This document shows, piece after piece, positions 25,971 to 37,113 of a DNA stretch of 64,000 nt (position 1 is the first letter of the stretch; each line of letters begins with the position of its first letter). The position numbers and the translations under genes were made by a program. Below the pieces are notes generated by a model. The model was not told the origin of the DNA, made no database searches, and worked only from the letters and a program-made list of their open reading frames with translations. Source of the stretch: Acidobacteriota bacterium (GTDB lineage: Bacteria; Acidobacteriota; Terriglobia; Bryobacterales; UBA6623); assembly GCA_016125275.1 (NCBI GenBank), contig WGMB01000005.1, positions 5,001-69,000 of the forward strand, in the 5' to 3' direction.

Positions 25971-27131
25971 ATGAGCTCTGAAAACGACAAGCCGCGGGAC
26001 GCAGACTCCCGCGAAGAGAGTCCTGAATCCACCCCTTCGTCCGAAGGGGCTTCGTCGTCGTCCGCCGAGGAGCCGAAGAAGGCGACTTACTACGACGATC
26101 CTTACGACGACTACGATTACGAGTACGACGACCCGGCCGCCTCCAAGAAGGAGGTGGCCAAGGTCGAACCCTCGGCGCAGACGCCCGCTCCCCCGCCTCC
26201 TCCCACCACCGGTCTCGACGATGAAGACGAGGACGACGAGGACGAGGAGGGGATGGCGCGAATGTCGTTCCTCGAGCACCTCGAGGAGCTGCGCACCCGC
26301 ATCGTACGGTCCGCCTTGGGGCTGCTGCTGGCCTACGTCGTCGCCCTGGCGGCGGCGCCGCAACTGTTCACGGTGTTTTCGAGCCCGTTCAATCGGGCCG
26401 CTGCGCCGTTGCCGTACGATCCGCCGCTGACGCTCACGCAGATCACGCCCACCGAGCAGTTCTACTTGATGTACGTGAAGATCCCGCTGCTGGCGTCGAT
26501 CTTCCTGGCCGCGCCGTGGCTGATGTACCAGATCTGGTCGTTCATCGCACCGGGGCTGTACAAGCGCGAGCGGCGCTGGGCGGTGCCGTTCATCTTCTCG
26601 ACGGCCACTCTGTTCATTCTGGGCGGGTTATTCTGCTACTTCATCGCGTTGCGCTTTGCGCTGGCGTTCCTGATCGGCCTCGGCTACGACCAGAACGTCC
26701 GACCGATGATCAGTCTCGAGTCGTACTACGACATGTTCTTCAACCTGCACATCGGCCTGGGTCTGGTCTTCCAGATGCCGATCGTGATCTTCTTCTTCAC
26801 TTTGTTGAGGATCACGACGCCGGGCTTCTTGATGAGCAATGGTCGCTACGCGATTCTGATCATCTTCGTGATCGCCGCCGTCATCACGCCCACGCCGGAC
26901 GTGACGACGATGCTGACCTTCGCCGCGCCGATGGTGCTGCTGTTCTATGTCGGCATCGCGGCAAGCTACTTGATCGTGATGCGGCGCGAAGGCCGCAGCT
27001 TCCCGTGGAGCAGGCTGTTCCTGGCGTTGTTCGTTCTGCTGGCGATCGCCGCCGGCGTGATCGCCCTGCTGCACTTCAAGATGGGCTACGAGTTCTCGAC
27101 GAGCTACCCGTGGCTGCTGCCTCCGTCCTAA
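25971..27131 (+). CDS. tatC: Sec-independent translocase TatC with acidic N-terminal extension
   Basis: A 386-residue Tat receptor. The conserved core starts near residue 95 with MSFLEHLEELRTRIVRS, then six membrane helices including PTEQFYLMYVKI, FIAPGLYKRERR and AVITPTPDV. Two oddities: a predicted disordered 94-residue N-terminal extension with a tyrosine/aspartate patch (YYDDPYDDYDYEYDD) and a poly-acidic run just before the core, and a further hydrophobic helix near the C-terminus (LFLALFVLLAIAAGVIALL). It is in an operon with tatA; the window also encodes several twin-arginine substrates. Confidence 0.94.
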   Translation: MSSENDKPRDADSREESPESTPSSEGASSSSAEEPKKATYYDDPYDDYDYEYDDPAASKKEVAKVEPSAQTPAPPPPPTTGLDDEDEDDEDEEGMARMSFLEHLEELRTRIVRSALGLLLAYVVALAAAPQLFTVFSSPFNRAAAPLPYDPPLTLTQITPTEQFYLMYVKIPLLASIFLAAPWLMYQIWSFIAPGLYKRERRWAVPFIFSTATLFILGGLFCYFIALRFALAFLIGLGYDQNVRPMISLESYYDMFFNLHIGLGLVFQMPIVIFFFTLLRITTPGFLMSNGRYAILIIFVIAAVITPTPDVTTMLTFAAPMVLLFYVGIAASYLIVMRREGRSFPWSRLFLALFVLLAIAAGVIALLHFKMGYEFSTSYPWLLPPS

Positions 27132-27165
27132 TCCGGCGGACGTGTGGAACTATACTGAGGGCGCA

Positions 27166-27606
27166 ATGTTCCGACTCGGATTGGCTCTATTGACCGTCGC
27201 GGGCTTGGCGATGCTGGGCGGCTGCGCTTCGTCCGGGCCTCCCACCGAGGCCGAGGCGCTCGCCGCCGTCCAGGCCCATCTGGGCAAGCGCACCGACCTC
27301 AACTTCGGCGAAATGGGCCTGAAGGTCGAGAGCGTCACCGGTGACGGCGAGCGCGCCACCGCTTCGGTCGGCTTTACACTCGCCGGGCAGACCGAACCGG
27401 CCATGAAGATGGACTACCAACTGCGGCGCGAGGAGTCCGGTTGGGTGGTCGAGGCGCCCGGCGGCGGCGCCGGACACGGCGGCGCGCAGCAGGTCGCTCC
27501 CCCGCCGATGGGCGGAGGCGGCGGGTTGCCGCCCAACCATCCGCCGGTCGGAACCGAACCCCAGCAACAGAAGCTCCCGCCCAACCACCCGCCCGTCGGG
27601 CAGTAA
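27166..27606 (+). CDS. Small lipoprotein with tandem PPNHPPVG tail
   Basis: A 146-residue predicted lipoprotein. The ATG at 27166 gives a lipoprotein signal ([11 protein letters not shown], lipobox LGGC). The middle is a small soluble domain of charged strands ([14 protein letters not shown]). The tail is glycine- and proline-rich and contains LPPNHPPVG twice, separated by ten residues. I do not recognise the family. TATACT at 27151-27156 is a possible -10 box but lies only 10 bp before the start codon and has no good -35. It sits between tatC and hemL on the same strand. Confidence 0.72.
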   Translation: MFRLGLALLTVAGLAMLGGCASSGPPTEAEALAAVQAHLGKRTDLNFGEMGLKVESVTGDGERATASVGFTLAGQTEPAMKMDYQLRREESGWVVEAPGGGAGHGGAQQVAPPPMGGGGGLPPNHPPVGTEPQQQKLPPNHPPVGQ

Positions 27607-27643
27607 AGCCCCCGTCGGCTGCTCTCCGGCTCGCACTTCGATC

Positions 27644-28936
27644 ATGGACCACTCTCGCTCCCGCACGCTCTTCGCCCAAGCCCAAAAGACTATCCCGGGC
27701 GGCGTCAACTCCCCGGCGCGGGCCTTCAAGTCCGTCGGCGGCGACCCCGTCTTCATCGCGCGCGGCAACGGCGCCTCGATGTTCGACGCGGACGGCAACG
27801 CCTACTTGGACTTCGTGGGCTCCTGGGGGCCGCTGATCCTGGGGCACCGGCACCCGGCAGTGATCGACTACCTGCGGCAGGCGCTCGAGATCGGCGTGAG
27901 CTTCGGCGCGCCCACGGCTCGGGAGATCGAGATCGCCGAGCTGATCGCCGAGATCGTGCCCTGCGTGGAGATGGTGCGGCTGGTGAACTCCGGCACCGAG
28001 GCGACCATGAGCGCGCTCCGCGTGGCGCGCGGCTTCACCGGGCGCGAGCTGACCGTCAAGTTCATCGGCAACTATCACGGCCACGTCGACTCGCTGCTGG
28101 TCAAGGCCGGCTCCGGCTTGGCCACCCTGGGCATCTCCGACTCCGGCGGCGTCCCCGCCGGCTTCGCCAACACCACCATCGCGCTGCCCTACAACTCGGT
28201 CGAAGCCGTCGAGCAGTGCTTCGCCGAGCGCGGCGGCGAGATCGCGGCCGTCATCCTGGAGCCGGTCGTCGGCAACATGGGCTGCATTCCTCCCAAGGAC
28301 GGCTACCTGCAGGCCTTGCGCGACATCACCGCCAAGCACGGAACCGTGCTGATCTTCGATGAGGTGATGACCGGCTTCCGCGTCGCCCTCGGCGGCGCCC
28401 AGGAGCGCTACGGCGTCACGCCGGACATGGTCACGCTCGGCAAGATCATCGGCGGCGGTCTGCCCGTGGGCGCCTATGGCGGCCGGCGCGAAATCATGGA
28501 GAAGGTCGCGCCCCTGGGCCCGGTCTATCAGGCCGGAACGCTCTCGGGCAATCCGCTGGCCGTCGCCGGCGGGCTGGCCACGCTGCGCATCCTCAAGGAC
28601 TTGCCGGCGATCTACGACTCGCTGGAGCGCAAGACCACGAACTTCGCCAACGGCGTGGAGGCCGCCGCGCGCGAGCTGGGCGTGCCGCTGACCATCAACC
28701 GCGTGGGTTCGATGATCACCTTCTTCTTCCACCCCGGCCCGGTCGTGGACTGGGAGACCTCGGAGAAGAGCGACACGGCGCGCTTTGCCAAATTCTTCCG
28801 CGGAATGCTGGAGCGCGGCGTCTACCTGCCGTGCTCGCAGTTTGAAGCGGCCTTCCTCTCCGACGCCTTGACCGACGACGACATCGACGTCGCCATCAGC
28901 GCAGCGCGCGAAGCCCTGGCCGAAGTCATCGCCTGA
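27644..28936 (+). CDS. hemL: Glutamate-1-semialdehyde 2,1-aminomutase
   Basis: A 430-residue PLP enzyme that converts glutamate-1-semialdehyde to 5-aminolevulinate in tetrapyrrole synthesis. Typical features are the start [44 protein letters not shown], the cofactor aspartate in [10 protein letters not shown] and the PLP lysine K267 in [17 protein letters not shown]. Length is normal. The start is the first ATG after a 37-bp gap from the lipoprotein gene. The gene ends 16 bp before the convergent DUF1501 stop. Confidence 0.96.
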   Translation: MDHSRSRTLFAQAQKTIPGGVNSPARAFKSVGGDPVFIARGNGASMFDADGNAYLDFVGSWGPLILGHRHPAVIDYLRQALEIGVSFGAPTAREIEIAELIAEIVPCVEMVRLVNSGTEATMSALRVARGFTGRELTVKFIGNYHGHVDSLLVKAGSGLATLGISDSGGVPAGFANTTIALPYNSVEAVEQCFAERGGEIAAVILEPVVGNMGCIPPKDGYLQALRDITAKHGTVLIFDEVMTGFRVALGGAQERYGVTPDMVTLGKIIGGGLPVGAYGGRREIMEKVAPLGPVYQAGTLSGNPLAVAGGLATLRILKDLPAIYDSLERKTTNFANGVEAAARELGVPLTINRVGSMITFFFHPGPVVDWETSEKSDTARFAKFFRGMLERGVYLPCSQFEAAFLSDALTDDDIDVAISAAREALAEVIA

Positions 28937-28952
28937 GCCGAGCCTTCGTCGC

Positions 28953-30350
28953 TCAGGCCAGCAACTCGTTCACCACCCGCCCCTCTACGTCGGTTAGCCG
29001 AAAATCTCGGCCGGCGTAGCGGTAGGTGAAGCGTTCGTGATCGAAGCCGAGCTGTCGCAGCAGCGTGGCGTGCAGGTCGTGGACGTGTACCTTGTCTTCC
29101 ATCGCCGCGAAGCCGAACTCGTCGGTCGCCCCATGCACGTGGCCGGCCTTCACGCCGCCGCCGGCCAGCCACATCGAAAAGCCGTAGGAGTTGTGGTCGC
29201 GGCCGTTCTTGCCGCCGTTGGACCCGAAGGCCGTGAGCTCCACCGTCGGCGTGCGGCCGAACTCGCCGCCCCAAATCACCAGCGTGTCCTCGAGCATCCC
29301 TCGCTGCTCCAGGTCGGTCAGTACGGCGGCGATCGGCTGATCGCACTCGCCGGCCAGCCGGCGATGGTTCTTCTCGATCTCGGCGTGGTTGTCCCACGGC
29401 TGCCCGGCGCCGTGCCACACCTGCACAAAGCGCACGCCGCTCTCGAGCAGGCGCCGCGCAATCAGCATCTGGCGGCCGTGCAGGGTGTCGCCGTAAAGGC
29501 TGCGGATCGACTCCGGCTCGCGCGAGATGTCAAAAACCTCGGCGGCCTCCATCTGCATCCGGAACGCCAGCTCAAACGACTGGATGCGCGCCTCGATCAG
29601 GGCGTCCTCTTCGCGTTCAGCGCGGTGCTCGGCGTTCAGCGCCGCCAGCAGGTCGAGCTGCCGCCGCTGGTTCTCGCGGGTGGTGTGGCGGTTCTCGACG
29701 TTGGCGATCAGCTTGTCGAGCTGCTGCTCCTTGGTGTCCACCAGAGTCGCCTGGTAGACGCCCGGCAGGAACGCCGAACGCCAGTTCTTGGCGCCCCATA
29801 CCGGGTATCCGCCCGGACACAGCGAGATGAAGCCCGGCAGGTTGCGGTTCTCCGAGCCCAGGCCGTAGCTGAGCCACGAGCCGAAGCTCGGCCGCGACTG
29901 CTGCGTCGCGCCGCAGTTCATCATCATCAGCGACGGCCCGTGGTTGGGCACGTCGGTGTGCATCGAGCGGATCACGCACAGGTCGTCGGCCCGCTCGGCC
30001 ACCTTCGAGAAGATCTCGCTGACCTCCAGACCGCTCTGTCCGTGCCTGCGGAACTCGAACGGGGACGGGAAGGCCGCGCCCGTCTGGCGCTCGGTGCGGT
30101 AGTGCACCGGCAGGGCCTGGCCGGCGTACTTGGCGAGCGCCGGCTTGGGGTCGAAGGTGTCGACTTGGCTCGGGCCGCCGTTCATGAAGATGTGCAGCAC
30201 CCGCTTGGCCTTGGCCGGCAGCGGCGGCTGCTTGGGGGCCAGCGGATCGGCCGGATCGAACGTCGGCGCGGCCTCGGCCAGCAGAGAGCCCAGCCCGAGC
30301 CAGCCCAAACCCATCCCGGAAGAGCGCAGCAGGTGGCGGCGAGACAGCAT
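28953..30350 (-). CDS. DUF1501 protein with Tat signal (unpaired copy)
   Basis: A 465-residue alkaline-phosphatase-like protein of the DUF1501 family, beginning with a twin-arginine leader (LSRRHLLRSSGMGLGWLGLG). Family marks are IFMNGGPSQVDTFDPKPAL, RSMHTDVPNHGPS, VQVWHGAGQPWDNH and IWGGEFGRTPTVE plus GRDHNSYGFSMWLAGGG. The role is unknown; the family is usually encoded beside a PSD1/DUF1549 cytochrome protein in Planctomycetes and Acidobacteria. Here no such partner is adjacent; the one in this window (32428) has its own DUF1501 neighbour. Confidence 0.9.
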   Translation of the reverse strand: MLSRRHLLRSSGMGLGWLGLGSLLAEAAPTFDPADPLAPKQPPLPAKAKRVLHIFMNGGPSQVDTFDPKPALAKYAGQALPVHYRTERQTGAAFPSPFEFRRHGQSGLEVSEIFSKVAERADDLCVIRSMHTDVPNHGPSLMMMNCGATQQSRPSFGSWLSYGLGSENRNLPGFISLCPGGYPVWGAKNWRSAFLPGVYQATLVDTKEQQLDKLIANVENRHTTRENQRRQLDLLAALNAEHRAEREEDALIEARIQSFELAFRMQMEAAEVFDISREPESIRSLYGDTLHGRQMLIARRLLESGVRFVQVWHGAGQPWDNHAEIEKNHRRLAGECDQPIAAVLTDLEQRGMLEDTLVIWGGEFGRTPTVELTAFGSNGGKNGRDHNSYGFSMWLAGGGVKAGHVHGATDEFGFAAMEDKVHVHDLHATLLRQLGFDHERFTYRYAGRDFRLTDVEGRVVNELLA

Positions 30351-30370
30351 CCCGGTCGGGATTGTAGCAC

Positions 30371-31009
30371 TCAGCCGGCGAGGGGTTGGGCCTCGGGGAG
30401 CAAGGCCCGCAGGCGGGCGTTCTCGGCCCGTAGCTCGGCGATCTCCGTGCGCAGGCCTTCCAGCGCAGGCTCCAGCTCCTCCGCCGTGTAGCGCGGTTGG
30501 ATGTGCTGTTGGCAGTTCACATCCCAGGCTTCGAGATGGAACACGATCGCCCGCTCGGGTTTGCCGTCCCGATAACCGGGATCGGCGACGCGCGCCAACA
30601 GCGCCGGATCGTCCTCCACGGCTTCGGCCCGCCCCCAGATCTTGATGCGCGTCCGGTTCGGATAATCCATCAGGAACAGGAACGCCCGGTCGTTCTCGCT
30701 CAGGTTGCCCAGCGAGATGTACTGCTTGTTGCCGCCGTAGTCGGCAAACGCCAGGGTGCGCTCGTCCAACACCTTCAGAAAGCCGCGCGGGCCGCCGCGG
30801 TGCTGGATGTAGGGCCGTCCGTCCGCGCTGGCCGTCCCCAGATAGAACGACTCGCGCTCGGCCAGAAATTCTTCCAGCATCGAGTCGACGCGATCGCGAA
30901 AGCCGCCCTGCCGCTCCATTCGAGCGTAGGCGGAACGCGACCCGCGCCGGCTCTGCTGCGCCTTGACGGCGGGCGTGAAGGCGATATCACTGACAGGTTT
31001 CTGCGACAC
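30371..31009 (-). CDS. Pyridoxamine 5'-phosphate oxidase-fold (FMN-binding split barrel) protein
   Basis: A 212-residue protein with the split-barrel flavin fold: FYLGTASADGRPYIQHRGG, LAFADYGGNKQYISLGNLSEN, RAFLFLMDYPNRTRIKIWGRAE, and the C-terminal substrate-type motif VNCQQHIQPRY. It likely binds FMN and reduces a small molecule in the cytoplasm. The last 35 residues form a short coiled coil (EELEPALEGLRTEIAELRAE). It starts 51 bp downstream of the DinB gene stop and may share its transcript. Confidence 0.88.
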   Translation of the reverse strand: MSQKPVSDIAFTPAVKAQQSRRGSRSAYARMERQGGFRDRVDSMLEEFLAERESFYLGTASADGRPYIQHRGGPRGFLKVLDERTLAFADYGGNKQYISLGNLSENDRAFLFLMDYPNRTRIKIWGRAEAVEDDPALLARVADPGYRDGKPERAIVFHLEAWDVNCQQHIQPRYTAEELEPALEGLRTEIAELRAENARLRALLPEAQPLAG

Positions 31010-31060
31010 GCTCCTTCGATGCCGAACCCGCCTCGGCCGACGCGGCCCGCCAGGGCGAAT

Positions 31061-31558
31061 TTACATTTGGCCTTCGTCGGCTGACGGCCCGTACAGCGCC
31101 GGCACCGGAATGTCCCGCAACCGCAGGTACATCGTCAGTTGCCCGCGGTGGTGGATCAGGTGATTGATCACCATGCTGCGCAGCACCGCGATCCGCGGCA
31201 TGTTGAACAGCTCTTGGCCCTTGTAGATGAGCTTCCAGTTCGCCAGCATCTTGTCGTCGCCGGCTTCGAGCAGGGCCTGCTTGAACGTCTCGGCGTTCTT
31301 GTCGAAGGTCTCCAGCGCCCACGCGGTCGACTCGGCCTGCGGGGCGGCGGGCGTGTCCGACAGGTCCAGCTCGTCGGTCGTCAGCGTCATGGCGCCCCAC
31401 ATGGGCAGGTTCGCCAAGTGGCCGGCCATCCAGGCGAAGGTGCCGCTTTTCTCATGGGGCTTCCAGCCGAGCTGGTCGGTCGGAACGCGTTCCAGGGTCT
31501 TGCGGGTATTGGCCAGCTCTTGTTCGAGCTCAGGCAGAAGCGATTGTGCGAGGGACAT
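31061..31558 (-). CDS. DinB family metal-binding protein
   Basis: A 165-residue four-helix-bundle protein of the DinB/YfiT superfamily. The metal-binding triad is probably H47 (MAGHLANLP) with H133 and H137 in the late INHLIHHRGQLTMYLR helix. Some relatives are bacillithiol-dependent S-transferases, and bacillithiol genes occur at 40487-42369, but the substrate is open. Its start overlaps the end of the GntR regulator gene by 29 nt, so the regulator, DinB and flavin-fold proteins probably form one operon. Confidence 0.87.
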   Translation of the reverse strand: MSLAQSLLPELEQELANTRKTLERVPTDQLGWKPHEKSGTFAWMAGHLANLPMWGAMTLTTDELDLSDTPAAPQAESTAWALETFDKNAETFKQALLEAGDDKMLANWKLIYKGQELFNMPRIAVLRSMVINHLIHHRGQLTMYLRLRDIPVPALYGPSADEGQM

Positions 31559-32303
31559 GGGGACTCTCTCCTGGCGCTGAGTCTAGCGCAGCCGCCTCGG
31601 CGCTAGCCAAGGCTGCCAGCACGTCCTTCAGCGTGGCCCGGATGTGCGCCCGCATGGCCGTCTCGGCCCATTCCGGGTCGCGCGCCGACAGCGCCAGCAA
31701 GATCCCTTCGTGCTCCCGGAACGCTCGCCGTAGGCTCTGTTCCACCGCCTGCCGCCCGCGCGCGCCCAGCAGCGCCGGCAGCACCGTCTGGAAGGCTTGC
31801 CGCAAGTTGCCGTCCACGCGGTAGCAGGAGCTCTGAATCCAGGCGACCTGATCGCTGTGGACGCCGATCATCCGCCGTAGCCGGTCGCTGCCGCAAGCAT
31901 CCAGAATCTCTTCGTGGATGTGGTCGCCCACGTCCTGCAGCTGACCCGCGGCGACGGCTTCGCGAAGCCCGTCGAAGCTCAACCGCAGGGCTGCGATGCG
32001 CTCTTCCGGCATGCGCTCGGCGGACAGCCGCGCCGCCATACCCTCGAGCGCCTCGCGAATCTCGAAGACCTCCCGCGCCAGTTGTGGGCTCAGCTCGTTC
32101 ACCCGCGCCCCGCGGTGCGGTCGATGCGCCACCAGCCCGGCCTCGGCAAGCTGGCGAATCGCCTCGCGTAGGGGCGTGCGGCTCACCGCCAGCTCGGTCG
32201 CCAGCCGCTCTTCCGAGAGCGCCGCGCCCGGCGGAATCTCTCCCGACAGGATCCGCCGGCGCAAGGCCTCGTAGACGTCGACGCTGAGGACGGGGCGAGC
32301 CAT
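31530..32303 (-). CDS. GntR family (FadR subfamily) transcriptional regulator
   Basis: A 257-residue regulator. Residues of about 1-70 are the winged helix (YEALRRRILSGEIPPGAALSEERLA, VSRTPLREAIRQLAEAGLV) and the rest is an FCD ligand domain with acidic and His residues for a metal (DVGDHIHEEIL, HSDQV, REHEGIL). FCD regulators sense organic acids. The ATG at 32303 has GGAG 6 nt upstream and is preceded by an operator-like TTGTATACAA at 32315-32324; a related site lies at the divergent PSD1 promoter. Autoregulation and control of PSD1 are the simplest reading. Confidence 0.9.
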   Translation of the reverse strand: MARPVLSVDVYEALRRRILSGEIPPGAALSEERLATELAVSRTPLREAIRQLAEAGLVAHRPHRGARVNELSPQLAREVFEIREALEGMAARLSAERMPEERIAALRLSFDGLREAVAAGQLQDVGDHIHEEILDACGSDRLRRMIGVHSDQVAWIQSSCYRVDGNLRQAFQTVLPALLGARGRQAVEQSLRRAFREHEGILLALSARDPEWAETAMRAHIRATLKDVLAALASAEAAALDSAPGESPHVPRTIASA

Positions 32304-32314
32304 GACACTCCAGA

Positions 32315-32324
32315 TTGTATACAA
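32315..32324. promoter_or_regulatory. Operator-like palindrome beside the gntR start
   Basis: TTGTATACAA is a perfect 10-bp palindrome 11 bp upstream of the GntR ATG. Its minus-strand reading TATACAAT could also serve as the -10 box of gntR. The centre GTATAC matches the core of sites bound by several FadR-subfamily GntR proteins. Confidence 0.6.
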
Positions 32325-32381
32325 CGATCACCGGGAGCGTCCCGGTAGTCTGCAACTTCACGCGCTATTTGTTTCAGGAAC

Positions 32382-32410
32382 TGGACCGGGTCGTCCGTTG
32401 GGTATACAAT
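32382..32410 (+). promoter_or_regulatory. Promoter of the PSD1 gene with overlapping operator half-match
   Basis: TGGACC (32382-32387) and TACAAT (32405-32410) are spaced by 17 bp, a plausible sigma-70 promoter 18 bp before the ATG at 32428. The -10 overlaps GGGTATACAA (32400-32409), which matches 8 of 10 positions of the palindrome at 32315-32324. Centres are 85 bp apart, about eight helical turns, so a GntR protein could block this promoter and loop to the other site. Confidence 0.5.
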
Positions 32411-32427
32411 GTGCCGTGGTTGCGGTC

Positions 32428-35070
<2,643 letters not shown>

Positions 35071-35074
35071 GCGC

Positions 35075-35578
35075 CTAGTCGAACAACCGCTCCGGCGGAA
35101 TCGCGACGCCGGCATCGGGAATCCGGAGGCTCGGGACCGTATGCAGGTCGCCGTCAAACACCGACAGCCGCCGCAACCAGGGGTCGACCAGCCAAATGTG
35201 CTCCACGCCCCATTCGCGGTACTCGCTCAGCTTGCTCAGGATATCGACGTAACGGTCATCCCTCGACACGACCTCGACGACCAGAAACGGCGGCTGCGAG
35301 GGGATCAGCTCGGTCGGCTCGGCGCCGCGGAAGACGGCCACATCGGCGATCCGGATGCGGTCTTCGCCGAGTTGGAGCCGCATCGCTACCGCAGGAAAGA
35401 GGGCGGCCGCTTGCCTGTTCCGGCCGAAGATCGCGCTGATTCGCGATTGGGCCTTCGCATGCGGGTACATCGCCTCTCCGCGGTCCACCAGCTCCCCGTC
35501 GATCAGCTCGGGCGCGGGGCCGTCAAAGCTCATCGCGAGGTAATCCTCCACAGAGACCGCCGCCTTCGTGGTCGCCAT
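35075..35578 (-). CDS. Uma2 family (DUF820) putative restriction-endonuclease-fold protein
   Basis: A 167-residue protein with the Uma2 core: YLAMSFDGPAPELIDGELV, then AVAMRLQLGEDRIRIADVAVFRG (catalytic-type D), PPFLVVEVVSRDD (the E-x-V of the PD-(D/E)XK-like core), KLSEYREWGVEHIWLVDP. Biological role of the family is unresolved; many are in cyanobacteria and Acidobacteria and are thought mobile. It stands on the minus strand between the PSD1 and DUF1501 genes, which are normally adjacent, its stop only 4 bp after the PSD1 stop. Confidence 0.88.
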   Translation of the reverse strand: MATTKAAVSVEDYLAMSFDGPAPELIDGELVDRGEAMYPHAKAQSRISAIFGRNRQAAALFPAVAMRLQLGEDRIRIADVAVFRGAEPTELIPSQPPFLVVEVVSRDDRYVDILSKLSEYREWGVEHIWLVDPWLRRLSVFDGDLHTVPSLRIPDAGVAIPPERLFD

Positions 35579-35638
35579 CGCCCTCAGCATACCGCCGACG
35601 CGGCTCGAGCCCACTAGCCCCTGAACGGATTCATCGCC

Positions 35639-37066
35639 ATGCCGCGCCACCGACTCCTCACCGCCTCGCTCTCTCGCCGCGACCTGCTCTACGGCCTCGG
35701 CATGGGGCTGGGAACCGTGGCTCTCAGCGCCCTGTCCCAGCAGGAGACCGCCCGCGCCGGCGCTCTCTCGCCCAAGCCCGGCCACTTTCCCGCCGCCAAG
35801 GCTAAGCGCTGCATCTTCCTGCTGATGGAAGGCGGCCCCAGCCACATCGACACCTTCGACCCCAAGCCGGCCCTCCAAAAGCTCCACATGACGGAGTTCG
35901 TCAAGGAGGGCAACAAGTTCGAAGCCTCGATGAACACCGGCAAGCGCTACTTCGTCCAGAGCCCCTTCGAGTTCCAGCGCGCCGGCCGGCTCGGCGTCAG
36001 CATGAACAAGCTCTTCGTCGACTTGGCCGCCCAGGCCGACGACATGTGCTTTTACCGCGGCCTGCAGGCCGAGAGCGTCAACCACCCCACCGCTCTCTAC
36101 CACCTCAACACGGGCAATCGCTTCGGCGGCGATCCGGCGATCGGCTCCTGGGTCGCCTACGGGCTCGGCACGGAGAACCAGAACCTGCCGGCCTTCGTGG
36201 TGCTGCCGGACGTGGCCTACCCGCAGGGCGGCGCCGCCAACTGGTCCAACGGCTTCCTGCCGGCCTACTACCAAGGAACGCCGCTGCGCTCGCGCGGGGC
36301 TCCGGTGCTCGACATGAACCCGCCGGACTTCGTCACCGAAGCCGAGCAGCGCGCCAATCTCGAGTTCCTCAACGACCTCAACCGGATGCACCAACAGAGC
36401 CATCCCGAGCACGCCGAGCTGGCCGCCCGCATCGAAAGCTACGAGCTCGCCTTCCGGATGCAGGCCGAGATGCCCGAAGCCATCGACATCGCCGCCGAGG
36501 ACGACAAGACCCTCGCGATGTACGGCGTGGGCGGGGCGAACAAAGAGGCCGACGCCATCGGCCGCCGCTGCCTGCTGGCCCGCCGCCTGGTCGAGCGCGG
36601 CGTGCGGTTCGTGCAGGTGATCGTCGGCGGCTGGGATTCGCATGACTACATTGAGAAGGCGCACGGTTCCCGCATCCGGGCCGTCGACAAACCGATCGCC
36701 GCGCTGCTGGCGGATCTCAAGCGCACCGGTCTGCTCGACGAAACCCTGGTGGTCTTCTCCGGCGAATTCGGCCGTTCACCCGACAACGGCGTGCGCGGCG
36801 GCGACAAAGCCTGGGGACGCGACCACAACGCCACGGCGATGGCCTTCTGGATGGCCGGCGGCGACGCTCCGCGCGGAGCCGTGGTCGGAGCCACTGATGA
36901 GACCGGCCGCAACGCCGTCGAAGTCGCCCATCCCATCAAGAACCTGCACGTCACTCTGCTCAAGCTGCTGGGCCTCGACGACGCCAAGCTCACCTACTTC
37001 GCCCAAGGGCGCAACAAGCAACTCAGCCAGACCGGCGGCGAAGTCATCCGGGAGCTGATCGCCTAG
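35639..37066 (+). CDS. DUF1501 protein with Tat signal (PSD1 partner)
   Basis: A 475-residue DUF1501 protein with twin-arginine leader SRRDLLYGLGMGLGTVALSAL. Marks of the family are FLLMEGGPSHIDTFDPKPAL, AESVNHPTALYHLNTGNR, VQVIVGGWDSHDYI and VFSGEFGRSPDN with GRDHNATAMAFWMAGG. Together with the upstream PSD1 protein it forms the pair seen many times in Planctomycetes/Acidobacteria, exported through Tat and Sec respectively. The in-between Uma2 gene separates them by about 570 bp, so this copy may rely on its own promoter. Confidence 0.92.
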   Translation: MPRHRLLTASLSRRDLLYGLGMGLGTVALSALSQQETARAGALSPKPGHFPAAKAKRCIFLLMEGGPSHIDTFDPKPALQKLHMTEFVKEGNKFEASMNTGKRYFVQSPFEFQRAGRLGVSMNKLFVDLAAQADDMCFYRGLQAESVNHPTALYHLNTGNRFGGDPAIGSWVAYGLGTENQNLPAFVVLPDVAYPQGGAANWSNGFLPAYYQGTPLRSRGAPVLDMNPPDFVTEAEQRANLEFLNDLNRMHQQSHPEHAELAARIESYELAFRMQAEMPEAIDIAAEDDKTLAMYGVGGANKEADAIGRRCLLARRLVERGVRFVQVIVGGWDSHDYIEKAHGSRIRAVDKPIAALLADLKRTGLLDETLVVFSGEFGRSPDNGVRGGDKAWGRDHNATAMAFWMAGGDAPRGAVVGATDETGRNAVEVAHPIKNLHVTLLKLLGLDDAKLTYFAQGRNKQLSQTGGEVIRELIA

Positions 37067-37113
37067 CAAACGCGCGACAATCAAGGCGCCCGCCTCGGCG
37101 GAACGCAACGAAC

